The notes under the pieces are model-generated. The model made no database searches. It was not told where the DNA came from and saw only the letters and a program-made list of their open reading frames with translations. A stretch of 64,000 nucleotides of DNA, taken from the NCBI RefSeq assembly GCF_030056735.1, contig NZ_JASHKN010000001.1:1132720-1196719 (forward strand), in the 5' to 3' direction. This document shows, piece after piece, positions 33,267 to 41,355 of this stretch; positions within the stretch are counted from its first letter, which is position 1, and the number at the start of each line of letters is the position of its first letter. The stretch is from Rhodococcus sp. IEGM 1409. Its GTDB lineage: Bacteria > Actinomycetota > Actinomycetes > Mycobacteriales > Mycobacteriaceae. The translations under genes and the position numbers were made by a program.

Positions 33267-34142
33267 ATGGACGAGAACCACTACCGCTCGACCAGACGCC
33301 GCGCGTCCCTGGTCGCACCGGGTTCGGACGAGCGCAAGGCCCGCAAAGCACTCTCTTCGAACGCAGACGAGGTGATCCTCGACCTAGAAGATGCCGTCAC
33401 TTCGGCGAACAAGGACCTGGCACGAGCCCTCGTCACCGCGCTGGTGCAGGAGTTCGGTGCGAAGCGCACCATCTCGGTGAGGATCAACGGCCTGGCCACG
33501 CCGTGGGCCCGCGACGACCTGATCGCCTGCGGCGCCCTCGGAGAATCACTGACCAGCGTGATCGTCCCGAAGGTCGAGTCGCCCGACGAACTGCTCGAGG
33601 CCGAACAGATCCTCGCGACTGCAGGCGGGCACCACACCACCTTGCAAGCACTGATCGAAACTCCGCTCGGTGTCCAGAATGCCGACTCCATCACCCGCGC
33701 GACTCCTCGCCTCCAGGCCGCCGTCATCGGATACGCCGATCTCGGTGCAGCGCTGGGTCGCTCGCACTCGGCTCTGCCTGAACACTGGCTTGCCGTTCAG
33801 GACAGAATCCTGATTGCCTGCCGCGCGGCCGGCGTCGCAGCAATCGACGGACCCTTCCTCGGTATCGCCGACGACGACGCTTTCCGACGCGCTGCGCACT
33901 GGACCAGCGCTCTCGGATTCGACGGCAAATGGGTCATCCACCCGGCGCAGATCGACTCGGCCACTGACGCATTCACCCCTTCGGAGGACGCCGTCAGTGA
34001 CGCCCGACGGGTATTGACCGCACTCGAAGAAGCCGAAACCCGGGGTTCGGGCGCCGCCCAACTCGACGGCCAGATGCTCGACGAAGCAGTCGCCGTGGCA
34101 GCGCGTCGTACGCTTGCCCGAGCCGAAGGAGTCACCGTATGA
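33267..34142 (+). CDS. CitE-like HpcH/HpaI aldolase/lyase (beta-hydroxyacyl-CoA lyase)
   Basis: The 291-residue protein has the CitE barrel signatures: SLVAPGSDERKARKAL near the start, DEVILDLEDAV (34-44), LQALIETPLGVQNA (about 124-137) with a Mg-binding glutamate, and GYADLGAALG. It cleaves or forms a C-C bond in malyl- or citramalyl-CoA-type thioesters. It overlaps the downstream hydratase by ATGA and is followed by a CaiB transferase, the gene set expected for mesaconyl/itaconyl-type C5-dicarboxyl-CoA breakdown. Exact stereospecificity is unknown. Confidence 0.85.
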   Translation: MDENHYRSTRRRASLVAPGSDERKARKALSSNADEVILDLEDAVTSANKDLARALVTALVQEFGAKRTISVRINGLATPWARDDLIACGALGESLTSVIVPKVESPDELLEAEQILATAGGHHTTLQALIETPLGVQNADSITRATPRLQAAVIGYADLGAALGRSHSALPEHWLAVQDRILIACRAAGVAAIDGPFLGIADDDAFRRAAHWTSALGFDGKWVIHPAQIDSATDAFTPSEDAVSDARRVLTALEEAETRGSGAAQLDGQMLDEAVAVAARRTLARAEGVTV

Positions 34143-35137
34143 GCGAGCACTACGTAGGAGGACCGTACTTCGACGAACTCACCCACGGACAGGTATTCGA
34201 CGAAGCCCCCGCGGTGACGTTGACCAGTGGACTCGCCGCGACCCACCAGACGATCCTCGGCGACCGCATGCGCCTGCCTCTCGACGCACATCTGTCGGCA
34301 AGCATCACGGGTTCCGCTGCACCAGTGGCACATCCAGGCCTGGTCACCGACATTGCCATCGGCCAGTCCACCGTGGTCACTCACCACGTCAAGGCGAACC
34401 TCTTCTACCGCGGACTGCGTTTCCACCGCTTCCCCCTGCTCGGCGACACCCTGTACACACGGACCGAAGTGGTCGGTCTACGAGAGAACTCGGCCAAGCC
34501 GGGACGCGCCGCCACCGGACTTGCCGCGCTGCGGATGACGTCCGCTGATCAGAACGGCAACACGGTCCTCGACTTCTACCGCTGCGCCATGCTCCCGCTG
34601 AGCCCCGACCCGATCGAGACGAGAACTCGCCACGCCGACGACCTCGGGGCGATCGGTCCGCACGAACCCGCTCCGTACGTCTCACCTGACGGCTGGGACC
34701 TCGACACGTACCGAGAGCGGGTACCCGGCAAGCACTTCGAATCAGGTTTGGTGGGCTCCGTCTTCCACAGCAGCGGCGACGTCGTCTCCAGCGCCCCCGA
34801 ACTTGCCCGCCTGAGCTTGAACATCGCAGCTACGCATCACGACGAGCGCGTCGGCACTCACGGTCGCCTCGTCTACGGCGGCCACACCATCGGGATTGCA
34901 CTCGCCCAGGCAACTCGCGCACTGCCCAACGTGGTGACGGTTCTCGGGTGGCACTCGTGCGATCACACCGGACCCGTTCACGAGGGCGATACCCTCTCGA
35001 GCGAACTGCACGTCGAAGGTTCGTCGCCCCTCGAACACGGAACCGCAGTGCAGCTGCGTTCACTCGTGTTCTCCCACAATGCTTCTGCACCACACACTCC
35101 GGTTCTCGACTGGCGTTTCACCGTGTTGATGGCATGA
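34139..35137 (+). CDS. double-hotdog MaoC-type hydratase (mesaconyl/itaconyl-CoA hydratase-like)
   Basis: This 332-residue protein overlaps the CitE gene by 4 bp (ATGA). Residues about 1-155 form a FAS1-type hotdog (GPYFDELTHGQVFDEAP, LPLDAHLSASITG, AIGQSTVVTHHVKANLFYRG) and 195-330 a second hotdog (RLVYGGHTIGIALAQATRALPNVVTVLGWHSCDHTGPVHEGD). The architecture and length match hydratases of branched C5-dicarboxyl-CoAs. Linked to the lyase and a CoA-transferase it would hydrate mesaconyl- or itaconyl-CoA for cleavage. The family is good, the substrate is inferred. Confidence 0.8.
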   Translation: MSEHYVGGPYFDELTHGQVFDEAPAVTLTSGLAATHQTILGDRMRLPLDAHLSASITGSAAPVAHPGLVTDIAIGQSTVVTHHVKANLFYRGLRFHRFPLLGDTLYTRTEVVGLRENSAKPGRAATGLAALRMTSADQNGNTVLDFYRCAMLPLSPDPIETRTRHADDLGAIGPHEPAPYVSPDGWDLDTYRERVPGKHFESGLVGSVFHSSGDVVSSAPELARLSLNIAATHHDERVGTHGRLVYGGHTIGIALAQATRALPNVVTVLGWHSCDHTGPVHEGDTLSSELHVEGSSPLEHGTAVQLRSLVFSHNASAPHTPVLDWRFTVLMA

Positions 35138-35168
35138 CCGCACACTCTTCTACCCCGGAGGAACACAG

Positions 35169-36389
35169 ATGACTCAGACCCCAGGCCCGCTGTCCGGGCT
35201 TCGCATCGTCGAGGTCTCGAGCTTTGTCGCCGCGCCCCTGTGCGGGCTGACTCTCTCCCAGCTCGGTGCCGAGGTGATCCGGATCGATCCCATTGGAGGT
35301 GCCTCCGACTACAAGCGCTGGCCGGTGACAGCCGAGGGTGAAAGCATCTACTGGACCGGGCTCAACAAAGGCAAACGCTCACTCTCGGTGGACATGCGTG
35401 CCGAGCGCGGCCAAGAACTCGTTCGCCAACTGATCACAGCTACGGGACCTGGCGGCGGAATCCTGGTCACCAATGCCGGCGGCCGCAACTGGATGAGCCA
35501 CGACTCCCTGGCCCAGTTGCGCAGCGATGTCATCACCCTCGAGATCCTCGGGCGCCGCGACGGCAGCCCCGGAGTCGACTACACGGTCAACGCCGCGTTG
35601 GGATTTCCACGGATCACCGGCCCCGCGGACTACGCCGGAGTTGTCAATCACGCCTTGCCCGCTTGGGATGTCGCGTGCGGGCTGTACGCCGCCCTGTCGA
35701 TCACTGCGGCAGTGCGTCAACGTGATTCGACCGGACGTGGATCTCGGATCACGCTCCCACTCGAAGACGTCGCGTTGGCCACCGCAGGAACTCTCGGCTA
35801 CCTCACCGAAGTACAGGTTAACGGCCGCAGTCGCGAGTCCGGTGGCAACGCCGTCTACGGCACGTACGGAATCGATTTCGTCTCCAGTGACGACGAACGG
35901 TTCATGATCGTCGCCCTCACTACTCGCCATTTCCGCGACCTCGCGTCGGTCACCGGCACCACGGCGGCTGTCGACGCCGTCGAAACCGCACTCGGAGCGG
36001 ACTTCTCCACCGAAGCGGACCGCTACCGCCACCGAGAGGTGCTGACTGCCCTGTTCTCACACTGGTTCCGGGAACACAGCGCCGCCGAGATCGCCGCAGC
36101 GCTGGACACATCGTCAGTTCTGTTCGAGAGGTACCGAAGTTTCGAGGAGGTTGTGAAATCCGGTGAACTCGAGAATAACCCGATGTTCTCCGCACTCGAT
36201 CAACCTCGAATCGGAAGCTATCTGGCTGCCGCCAACCCTGCCTCGTTCGACGGCGCGCACCTGGCCACCGGCCCCGCCTCCGAGGTCGGCGGCGACTCGA
36301 TCGCGGTGATCGCCGACATCCTCGGAACCAACGCCGATCACAACTCGGCGCTGATCACGGACGGCGTCGTCGGGGTTCCGCCGAACTGA
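35169..36389 (+). CDS. CaiB/BaiF (type III) CoA-transferase
   Basis: The 406-residue protein starts with GLRIVEVSSFVAAPLCGLTLSQLGAEVIRIDP (about 10-41), the CaiB N-terminal signature, and the probable catalytic aspartate is in AWDVACGLYA (near 165). It moves CoA between carboxylates. It follows the lyase and hydratase by 31 bp, the third gene of a CoA-activation, hydration and cleavage module. A strong terminator closes the operon. The other member in this window, at 56658, is paralogous but in another operon. Confidence 0.87.
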   Translation: MTQTPGPLSGLRIVEVSSFVAAPLCGLTLSQLGAEVIRIDPIGGASDYKRWPVTAEGESIYWTGLNKGKRSLSVDMRAERGQELVRQLITATGPGGGILVTNAGGRNWMSHDSLAQLRSDVITLEILGRRDGSPGVDYTVNAALGFPRITGPADYAGVVNHALPAWDVACGLYAALSITAAVRQRDSTGRGSRITLPLEDVALATAGTLGYLTEVQVNGRSRESGGNAVYGTYGIDFVSSDDERFMIVALTTRHFRDLASVTGTTAAVDAVETALGADFSTEADRYRHREVLTALFSHWFREHSAAEIAAALDTSSVLFERYRSFEEVVKSGELENNPMFSALDQPRIGSYLAAANPASFDGAHLATGPASEVGGDSIAVIADILGTNADHNSALITDGVVGVPPN

Positions 36390-36404
36390 TCTACCCAGAA
36401 ATGG

Positions 36405-36439
36405 CTTTCGGCCTCGGAACAACGTTCCGAGGCCGAAAG
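36405..36439. terminator. strong bidirectional terminator
   Basis: A perfect 16-bp stem (36405-36420 with 36424-36439) closes a 3-nt AAC loop; it contains GGCCTCGGAAC and lies between the convergent CaiB gene and ACAD, with T-rich tails on both strands. Confidence 0.9.
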
Positions 36440-36454
36440 TTTGTAGCGAGCAAT

Positions 36455-37612
36455 TCAGAGACCGAGATCCTTCGCGATGATGGTCTTCATGACTTCACTT
36501 GTGCCACCGTAGATTCGCGTGACGCGCGTGTCTGCGTAAAGACGCGCGATGGGGTACTCGGTGATGTAGCCGTATCCGCCGTGCAGTTGGAGGCACTTGT
36601 CGATCACTCGACCTGCCGCCTCGGTGCAGAACAGTTTCGCCTTCGCTGCGTCGGGAATCGTCAGCGTGCCACGGTCATGGCATTCGAGTGCGTTGTCGGA
36701 CACCAGCTGGATGGCATCGACCTCGGTAGCACATTCGGCCAGAACGAATTTGGTGTTCTGGAATGCCGCAACGGGCTTACCGAACACCTTGCGGTCCTTG
36801 ACGTAGTCGATGGCAAAGCGAAGTGCGGCACTCGCGGTGGAGGCTGCTCCGAACGCGATGGTCAACCGCTCCTGAGCCAGGTTGTGAGTCAGATAGCTGA
36901 ACCCGTCGCCTTCTTCTCCGAGCCGGTCTTCGACGGGCACCTGTACGTCGACAAACGAAAGCTCCGCAGTATCGGAGGTCTTGAGGCCGATCTTGTTGAT
37001 CTTGCGCCCCACCGAGTATCCGGGCGACGACGTATCGACCACCAGAATCGACAACCCAGTGCGTCGGTTCTCCGCTGTACTGGGCGCGGTGCGGCACACG
37101 ACCAGGACGCGATCGGCAAGTACCCCGCCGGTGATGAACGTCTTCGAACCATTGACCACGTAGTGCGTACCGTCCTCGGACAGCCTGGCCGTCGTCGCGA
37201 TGTTCGCCAGATCCGAACCCGTTCCCGGTTCGGTCATCGCAATCGCGAACATCAGATCTCCAGAAGCGAAGCCCGGCAACCAGCGGCTCTTCTGCTCGTC
37301 GTTCGCGTACTCGAGCAGGTAGGGCAGGATCAGGTTCGTATGCACCGACTGCGAGCCGAACGACGCCCCGGCGGCAGCAACTTCCTCGGCGACGACGACG
37401 TTGAACTTGAGCGACTTCTCGCCGCCTCCGCCGTACTCCTCCGGGACTTGAATTCCGAGTACGCCCAGCTCTCCCAGCCGCCGGTAGAAGTCACGGGGCG
37501 GGTGACCGTCCTCTTCCCACTTCTCGTGGACCGGGGTTACTTCCTTCGCGATGAAATCGCGGACGGTAGCCCGGAATGCCTCGTGATCCTCGTTGAACAC
37601 GGTGCGCTGCAT
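36455..37612 (-). CDS. acyl-CoA dehydrogenase, LCAD type
   Basis: The 385-residue protein starts at the ATG at 37612 behind GGAG. Instead of the C-terminal EGT catalytic motif it reads IYGGTSEVMK, while the glutamate of AQERLTIA (about 243) is present, the arrangement of long-chain acyl-CoA dehydrogenases. MTEPGTGSDLANI and the KTFITGG flavin segment are intact. It dehydrogenates a longer or branched acyl-CoA. It faces the MFS operon across a divergent region carrying a third GntR-like site. Confidence 0.9.
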   Translation of the reverse strand: MQRTVFNEDHEAFRATVRDFIAKEVTPVHEKWEEDGHPPRDFYRRLGELGVLGIQVPEEYGGGGEKSLKFNVVVAEEVAAAGASFGSQSVHTNLILPYLLEYANDEQKSRWLPGFASGDLMFAIAMTEPGTGSDLANIATTARLSEDGTHYVVNGSKTFITGGVLADRVLVVCRTAPSTAENRRTGLSILVVDTSSPGYSVGRKINKIGLKTSDTAELSFVDVQVPVEDRLGEEGDGFSYLTHNLAQERLTIAFGAASTASAALRFAIDYVKDRKVFGKPVAAFQNTKFVLAECATEVDAIQLVSDNALECHDRGTLTIPDAAKAKLFCTEAAGRVIDKCLQLHGGYGYITEYPIARLYADTRVTRIYGGTSEVMKTIIAKDLGL

Positions 37613-37721
37613 GTATGAACTCCAGTCGGTCAATGGGAACAGGGTGATCCTGATCTCACCTTGCCTCAACCTTCCGTCTTTGATCCAACACCCATCGGCT
37701 ATGCGTCCGATAGGGCGTACC

Positions 37722-37730
37722 AATATGGCC
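37722..37730 (-). promoter_or_regulatory. candidate GntR operator, copy 3
   Basis: AATATGGCC (GGCCATATT on the other strand) repeats the right half of copy 1, between the LCAD-type ACAD and the MFS gene. The flank diverges (TGACC in place of GTACA). Confidence 0.4.
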
Positions 37731-37901
37731 TGACCTGCAATACATAGGCAACCGCTATCGTTCCGATCACCGACGCGACATTGCTCAAAGTGATCCAGAA
37801 CACGTTGAATAGGTCAGCCGGCAAATACAACACCGACGATCGCTTCGAGGCCGCGCTTCGAGCACGATCGCATCCGCCCACCAGTCTCGAAGGGACGCCA
37901 C

Positions 37902-39272
37902 GTGACCCCCATCGCGCCACAGCGTAACGACGTCCAGCCCGAAGCAACAGCAACGCCAGATTCGTCAGCAGTCCCCGTCTTCGGTACTCGCAAGCGTGCG
38001 TGGACGATGACCGGGCTCGTCGTCTTCCTCTACATCGTCAACTACGCGGACAAAGCAGTCCTCGGAATCATCGCTCAGCCCCTCGCTCGTGAGCTCGGAC
38101 TGAAGTCGTCGCAAATCGGCATGGTCGGCTCGCTCTTCTTCCTGATGTTCTGCATCGGTGGATTCCTCGCCGGACCGCTCAACAAGTACCTGACCCTACG
38201 TTGGGCGCTGTTGATCCTGGCCGCAATCTGGTCCGTGGTCATGCTCCCCCTCGTTCTCGGCGCCAGCCTCGCGATGTTGATCGTCTCGCGCATGCTCCTC
38301 GGATTCGCCGAGGGTCCCAGCTCGGCGCTGATGCACACCGCCGCCTACTCGTGGCACCCGCCGGCCAAGCGCGGCCTTCCCGGCGCAATGCTCGCCGGAT
38401 CCGCCTCTATCGCGAAGATTGCCCTCGCGCCGGTACTGACCTTCATCGCCGTTCATTACGGCTGGCGAGCAGCGGTTCTCTCGCTCTCCGTTCTCGGGCT
38501 CGTGTGGATGGGTTGCTGGCTGGCCGGTTGGTCCGAGGGCCCGTACACGAGCAAGGCCGTCAAGGCGACCAAGAATGCAGATACAGAAGCAACCGAGGCG
38601 ACCGGGACAGCAACGAAGGCAGTCACCGAACCCAATGTTCCGTGGCGCAAGATCGTGCTCTCCCGCACCTTCGTCAGCTGCTGCTTCCTCATCGCCGCCA
38701 TCTATGCGCTGACCACCGTCGTTCTCACCTGGCTGCCGTCGTACTTCGAGGTCGGCCTCGGATACAGTGCGATGCAGGCCGGTTCGATGTTCGCGCTACC
38801 CTCGATCGTCGGGCTGGTTCTCATGATCACCTCCGGTTCGGTCACGGACAAGTTGATCGGCCGCGGCTTCACCTCTCGCACGGTTCGTGTCATCGTCCCC
38901 TGTGTCGGCGTTCTGATCTGCGGATCGATCCTCCTGTTCCTGCCTCAGATCTCCACTCCCATCGTCGCTGTCGCCATGGTCTCGATCGGCTACGGATTCT
39001 CGGCAATCACCTTCCCGCTCATCAACGCTGCGATCTCCGAACTGTGCCCGCCGCAGCAGACTGCCGGAACGATGGGATTCTTCCTCGCCATCATGTCGAT
39101 CGGCGGCCTGATTGCGCCCTACGCAACGGGAGTCATCGTGGACAACGCTGCAACGCCGGCCGACGGCTACGCCCAGTCCTTCCAGGCAATCGGCATCATC
39201 GGCGTCATCGCCGCGGTTCTGGTCCTCGTCTTCGCCAACCCCGAACGCGACCGCAAGCTCATCCGCGGCTGA
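37902..39272 (+). CDS. MFS transporter (anion:cation/aromatic acid-type)
   Basis: The 456-residue protein starts at a GTG behind AAGGGA and has about twelve hydrophobic helices in two halves joined by a charged, alanine/threonine-rich loop (about 217-245). The signature YIVNYADKAVLGIIAQPLARELGLKSSQIG after helix 1 and RMLLGFAEGPSSALMHTAAYSWHP (about 130-153) resemble transporters of organic acids. It lies upstream of thiolase, SDR, ligase and nitronate monooxygenase genes and is likely the uptake step for that operon. Confidence 0.88.
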   Translation: MTPIAPQRNDVQPEATATPDSSAVPVFGTRKRAWTMTGLVVFLYIVNYADKAVLGIIAQPLARELGLKSSQIGMVGSLFFLMFCIGGFLAGPLNKYLTLRWALLILAAIWSVVMLPLVLGASLAMLIVSRMLLGFAEGPSSALMHTAAYSWHPPAKRGLPGAMLAGSASIAKIALAPVLTFIAVHYGWRAAVLSLSVLGLVWMGCWLAGWSEGPYTSKAVKATKNADTEATEATGTATKAVTEPNVPWRKIVLSRTFVSCCFLIAAIYALTTVVLTWLPSYFEVGLGYSAMQAGSMFALPSIVGLVLMITSGSVTDKLIGRGFTSRTVRVIVPCVGVLICGSILLFLPQISTPIVAVAMVSIGYGFSAITFPLINAAISELCPPQQTAGTMGFFLAIMSIGGLIAPYATGVIVDNAATPADGYAQSFQAIGIIGVIAAVLVLVFANPERDRKLIRG

Positions 39273-39406
39273 GTACTCCACGTATAGCCATTCGCTAACA
39301 CAGCCATTCACCGAAAGACATTGCCGGGTCGCCCCGCTCGTGATCGACTCGAGTAACGCCCCAACCGCGCCGTCGCAACACCGGGCACGAACAGCAGGAG
39401 AGATAC

Positions 39407-40537
39407 ATGCGAGATGCCGTCATCGTCGACGCAGTACGTACACCGATCGGCCGTCGCGGCCGCGCCCTCTCGGAGATCCATCCGGCCGAGCTGTCTGCGC
39501 ATGTACTGCGTGCGCTCGCTGAACGGACCGGGCTCGACACGGCGACGGTCGACGACGTGATCTGGGGATGCGTCAGTCAGGTCGGCGAACAGGCCGGAAG
39601 CATCGCCCGCACAGCGGCACTCGCCGCCGGTTGGCCGGACAGCGTTCCCGGTGTCACGCTGACCCGAGCCTGTGGATCGAGCCAGCAGGCAGTCTCCTTC
39701 GCCGCGGCCACCGTCATCTCCGGCCAGAACGACGTGGTCGTAGCCGGAGGCGTCGAATCGATGTCGCGAGTACCGATGGGGACCGCCAGCAAAAACGGTG
39801 AGCACTTCCCCGCTTCGGTACTCGAACGCTTCGGGGTGGACAGTTTCAGCCAGGGAACCGGCGCCGAGATGATGGCTCGGAAATGGGCCCTCACACGAAC
39901 CGCTCTGGACGAATACGCACTTCGCTCACACGAACTCGCGGCCAGCGCCACCGATGCAGGTGCCTTCACCGGGCAGATCGCTCCGATCGCCGAGTTGTCC
40001 CAGGACGAAGGCATTCGCCGAGGCGGAAGTCTGGAGTCGCTCGCGAAGCTGCCCCCGGCCTTCGACGCCGACGGAGTCATCCACGCCGGCAACTCTTCTC
40101 AGATCTCCGACGGAGCGGGCGCCGCACTCGTCACGACCAGTGAGTACGCCCGGGCACGCGGGTGGAAGCCTCTCGTCCGTATCCACACCGCAGTGGTCGC
40201 GGCCGATGACCCGGTCATCATGCTCACCGGTCCGATTGCCGCTACTGCAAAGGCATTGGATCGCTCCGGCTTGTCCATCGACGACATCGGCGCTTTCGAG
40301 ATCAACGAAGCATTCGCGCCCGTCCCGCTTGCCTGGCAGGCTGAGACCGGCGCGGCCATCGATCGTGTGAATCCGCTCGGCGGCGCGATCGCGGTCGGTC
40401 ACCCACTCGGCGGATCGGGCGCGATCTTGATGACTCGCCTGGCACATCACATGCGCGATCGGGGAATTCGCTACGGCCTCCAGTCGATGTGTGAGGCCGG
40501 CGGCATGGCCAATGCGACCATTCTCGAATTGATCTGA
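39407..40537 (+). CDS. thiolase (acetyl-CoA acetyltransferase family)
   Basis: The 376-residue protein starts behind AGGAGAG. The nucleophilic cysteine is in TRACGSSQQAV (about 86-96); the His is in VGHPLGGSGA and the second Cys in MCEAGGMANA. It differs from the DRRCG-type thiolases at 29390 and 55432 and is shorter. It performs the terminal cleavage of a 3-ketoacyl-CoA. It is the second gene after the MFS transporter and precedes an HSD10-type dehydrogenase that would supply its substrate. Confidence 0.9.
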   Translation: MRDAVIVDAVRTPIGRRGRALSEIHPAELSAHVLRALAERTGLDTATVDDVIWGCVSQVGEQAGSIARTAALAAGWPDSVPGVTLTRACGSSQQAVSFAAATVISGQNDVVVAGGVESMSRVPMGTASKNGEHFPASVLERFGVDSFSQGTGAEMMARKWALTRTALDEYALRSHELAASATDAGAFTGQIAPIAELSQDEGIRRGGSLESLAKLPPAFDADGVIHAGNSSQISDGAGAALVTTSEYARARGWKPLVRIHTAVVAADDPVIMLTGPIAATAKALDRSGLSIDDIGAFEINEAFAPVPLAWQAETGAAIDRVNPLGGAIAVGHPLGGSGAILMTRLAHHMRDRGIRYGLQSMCEAGGMANATILELI

Positions 40538-40590
40538 CCCGACAAAGCTTTCGGGCCGTACGTCATCCAGCAGGAAAGAAGAATTGATTC

Positions 40591-41355
40591 ATGAAACTCG
40601 AGGGACTTTCCACCGCGATCACCGGCGGGGCTTCAGGTCTCGGCCTGGCAACCGCTCGACGACTGCTCGACGCCGGGGCGCAGGTCACGTTGATCGATCT
40701 GCCTTCCTCCGACGGTAAGCAGGTGGCGGCCGATCTCGGAGCTGCCGCACAATTCGCCCCGGCCGACGTCACCGACAGCGAACAATTCGCGGAAGCACTC
40801 GACGCGGCGCACGAGCGCGGTGGACTGCGCGGCGTCGTCCACTGCGCGGGGGCCGGGCGTCGCATGCGCATTCTCGACAAGGACGGAAAAGCCGGATCGG
40901 TCGAGGATTTCGAGTTCGTCGTCAAACTGAATCTGGTCGGTTCGTTCAACGCACTCCGTCTCGGCGCCGAGCGGATGGCCGAACTCGACGCCGTGGACGG
41001 TGAGCGAGGTGCCATCGTCATGACGGCGTCGGTCGCGGCATTCGAAGGTCAGATCGGTCAGATCAACTACACGGCATCCAAAGCCGGCATCGTCGGCATG
41101 ACGGTCACCGCTGCTCGCGATCTCGCCAGCCGCGGAATCCGCGTCAACACCATCGCTCCTGGCATCATGGACACTCCCCTGCTGGCGCGCCTGCGCGAAG
41201 ACGTGCGCACCGCCCTCGAAGCTTCGGTTCCCAACCCCTCACGGTTGGGTCGCCCCGACGAGTTCGGTCAGCTGGCCGTCTCCATGCTCGAGAACGGCTA
41301 TCTCAACGGCGAAACCATCAGGCTCGACGGCGCTATCCGGATGGCTCCCCGGTGA
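40591..41355 (+). CDS. 3-hydroxyacyl-CoA dehydrogenase, HSD17B10-like SDR
   Basis: The 254-residue SDR has TGGASGLG (11-18) and the segment MTASVAAFEGQIGQINYTASKAGIVGMT, which is characteristic of type 10 hydroxysteroid/3-hydroxyacyl-CoA dehydrogenases. DLPSS after the second strand indicates NAD. It should oxidise (3S)-hydroxyacyl-CoA, including branched ones. Its stop overlaps the next gene's start (GTGA), so translation is coupled to the ligase. Together with the thiolase it forms the last two steps of beta-oxidation. Confidence 0.87.
   Translation: MKLEGLSTAITGGASGLGLATARRLLDAGAQVTLIDLPSSDGKQVAADLGAAAQFAPADVTDSEQFAEALDAAHERGGLRGVVHCAGAGRRMRILDKDGKAGSVEDFEFVVKLNLVGSFNALRLGAERMAELDAVDGERGAIVMTASVAAFEGQIGQINYTASKAGIVGMTVTAARDLASRGIRVNTIAPGIMDTPLLARLREDVRTALEASVPNPSRLGRPDEFGQLAVSMLENGYLNGETIRLDGAIRMAPR

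Noticed and set aside
37699..37833. Possible 44-residue hydrophobic peptide on the minus strand in the ACAD/MFS gap
   Set aside because: It has a membrane-like segment, but there is no ribosome site, no homologue recognised and the gap is a promoter region.
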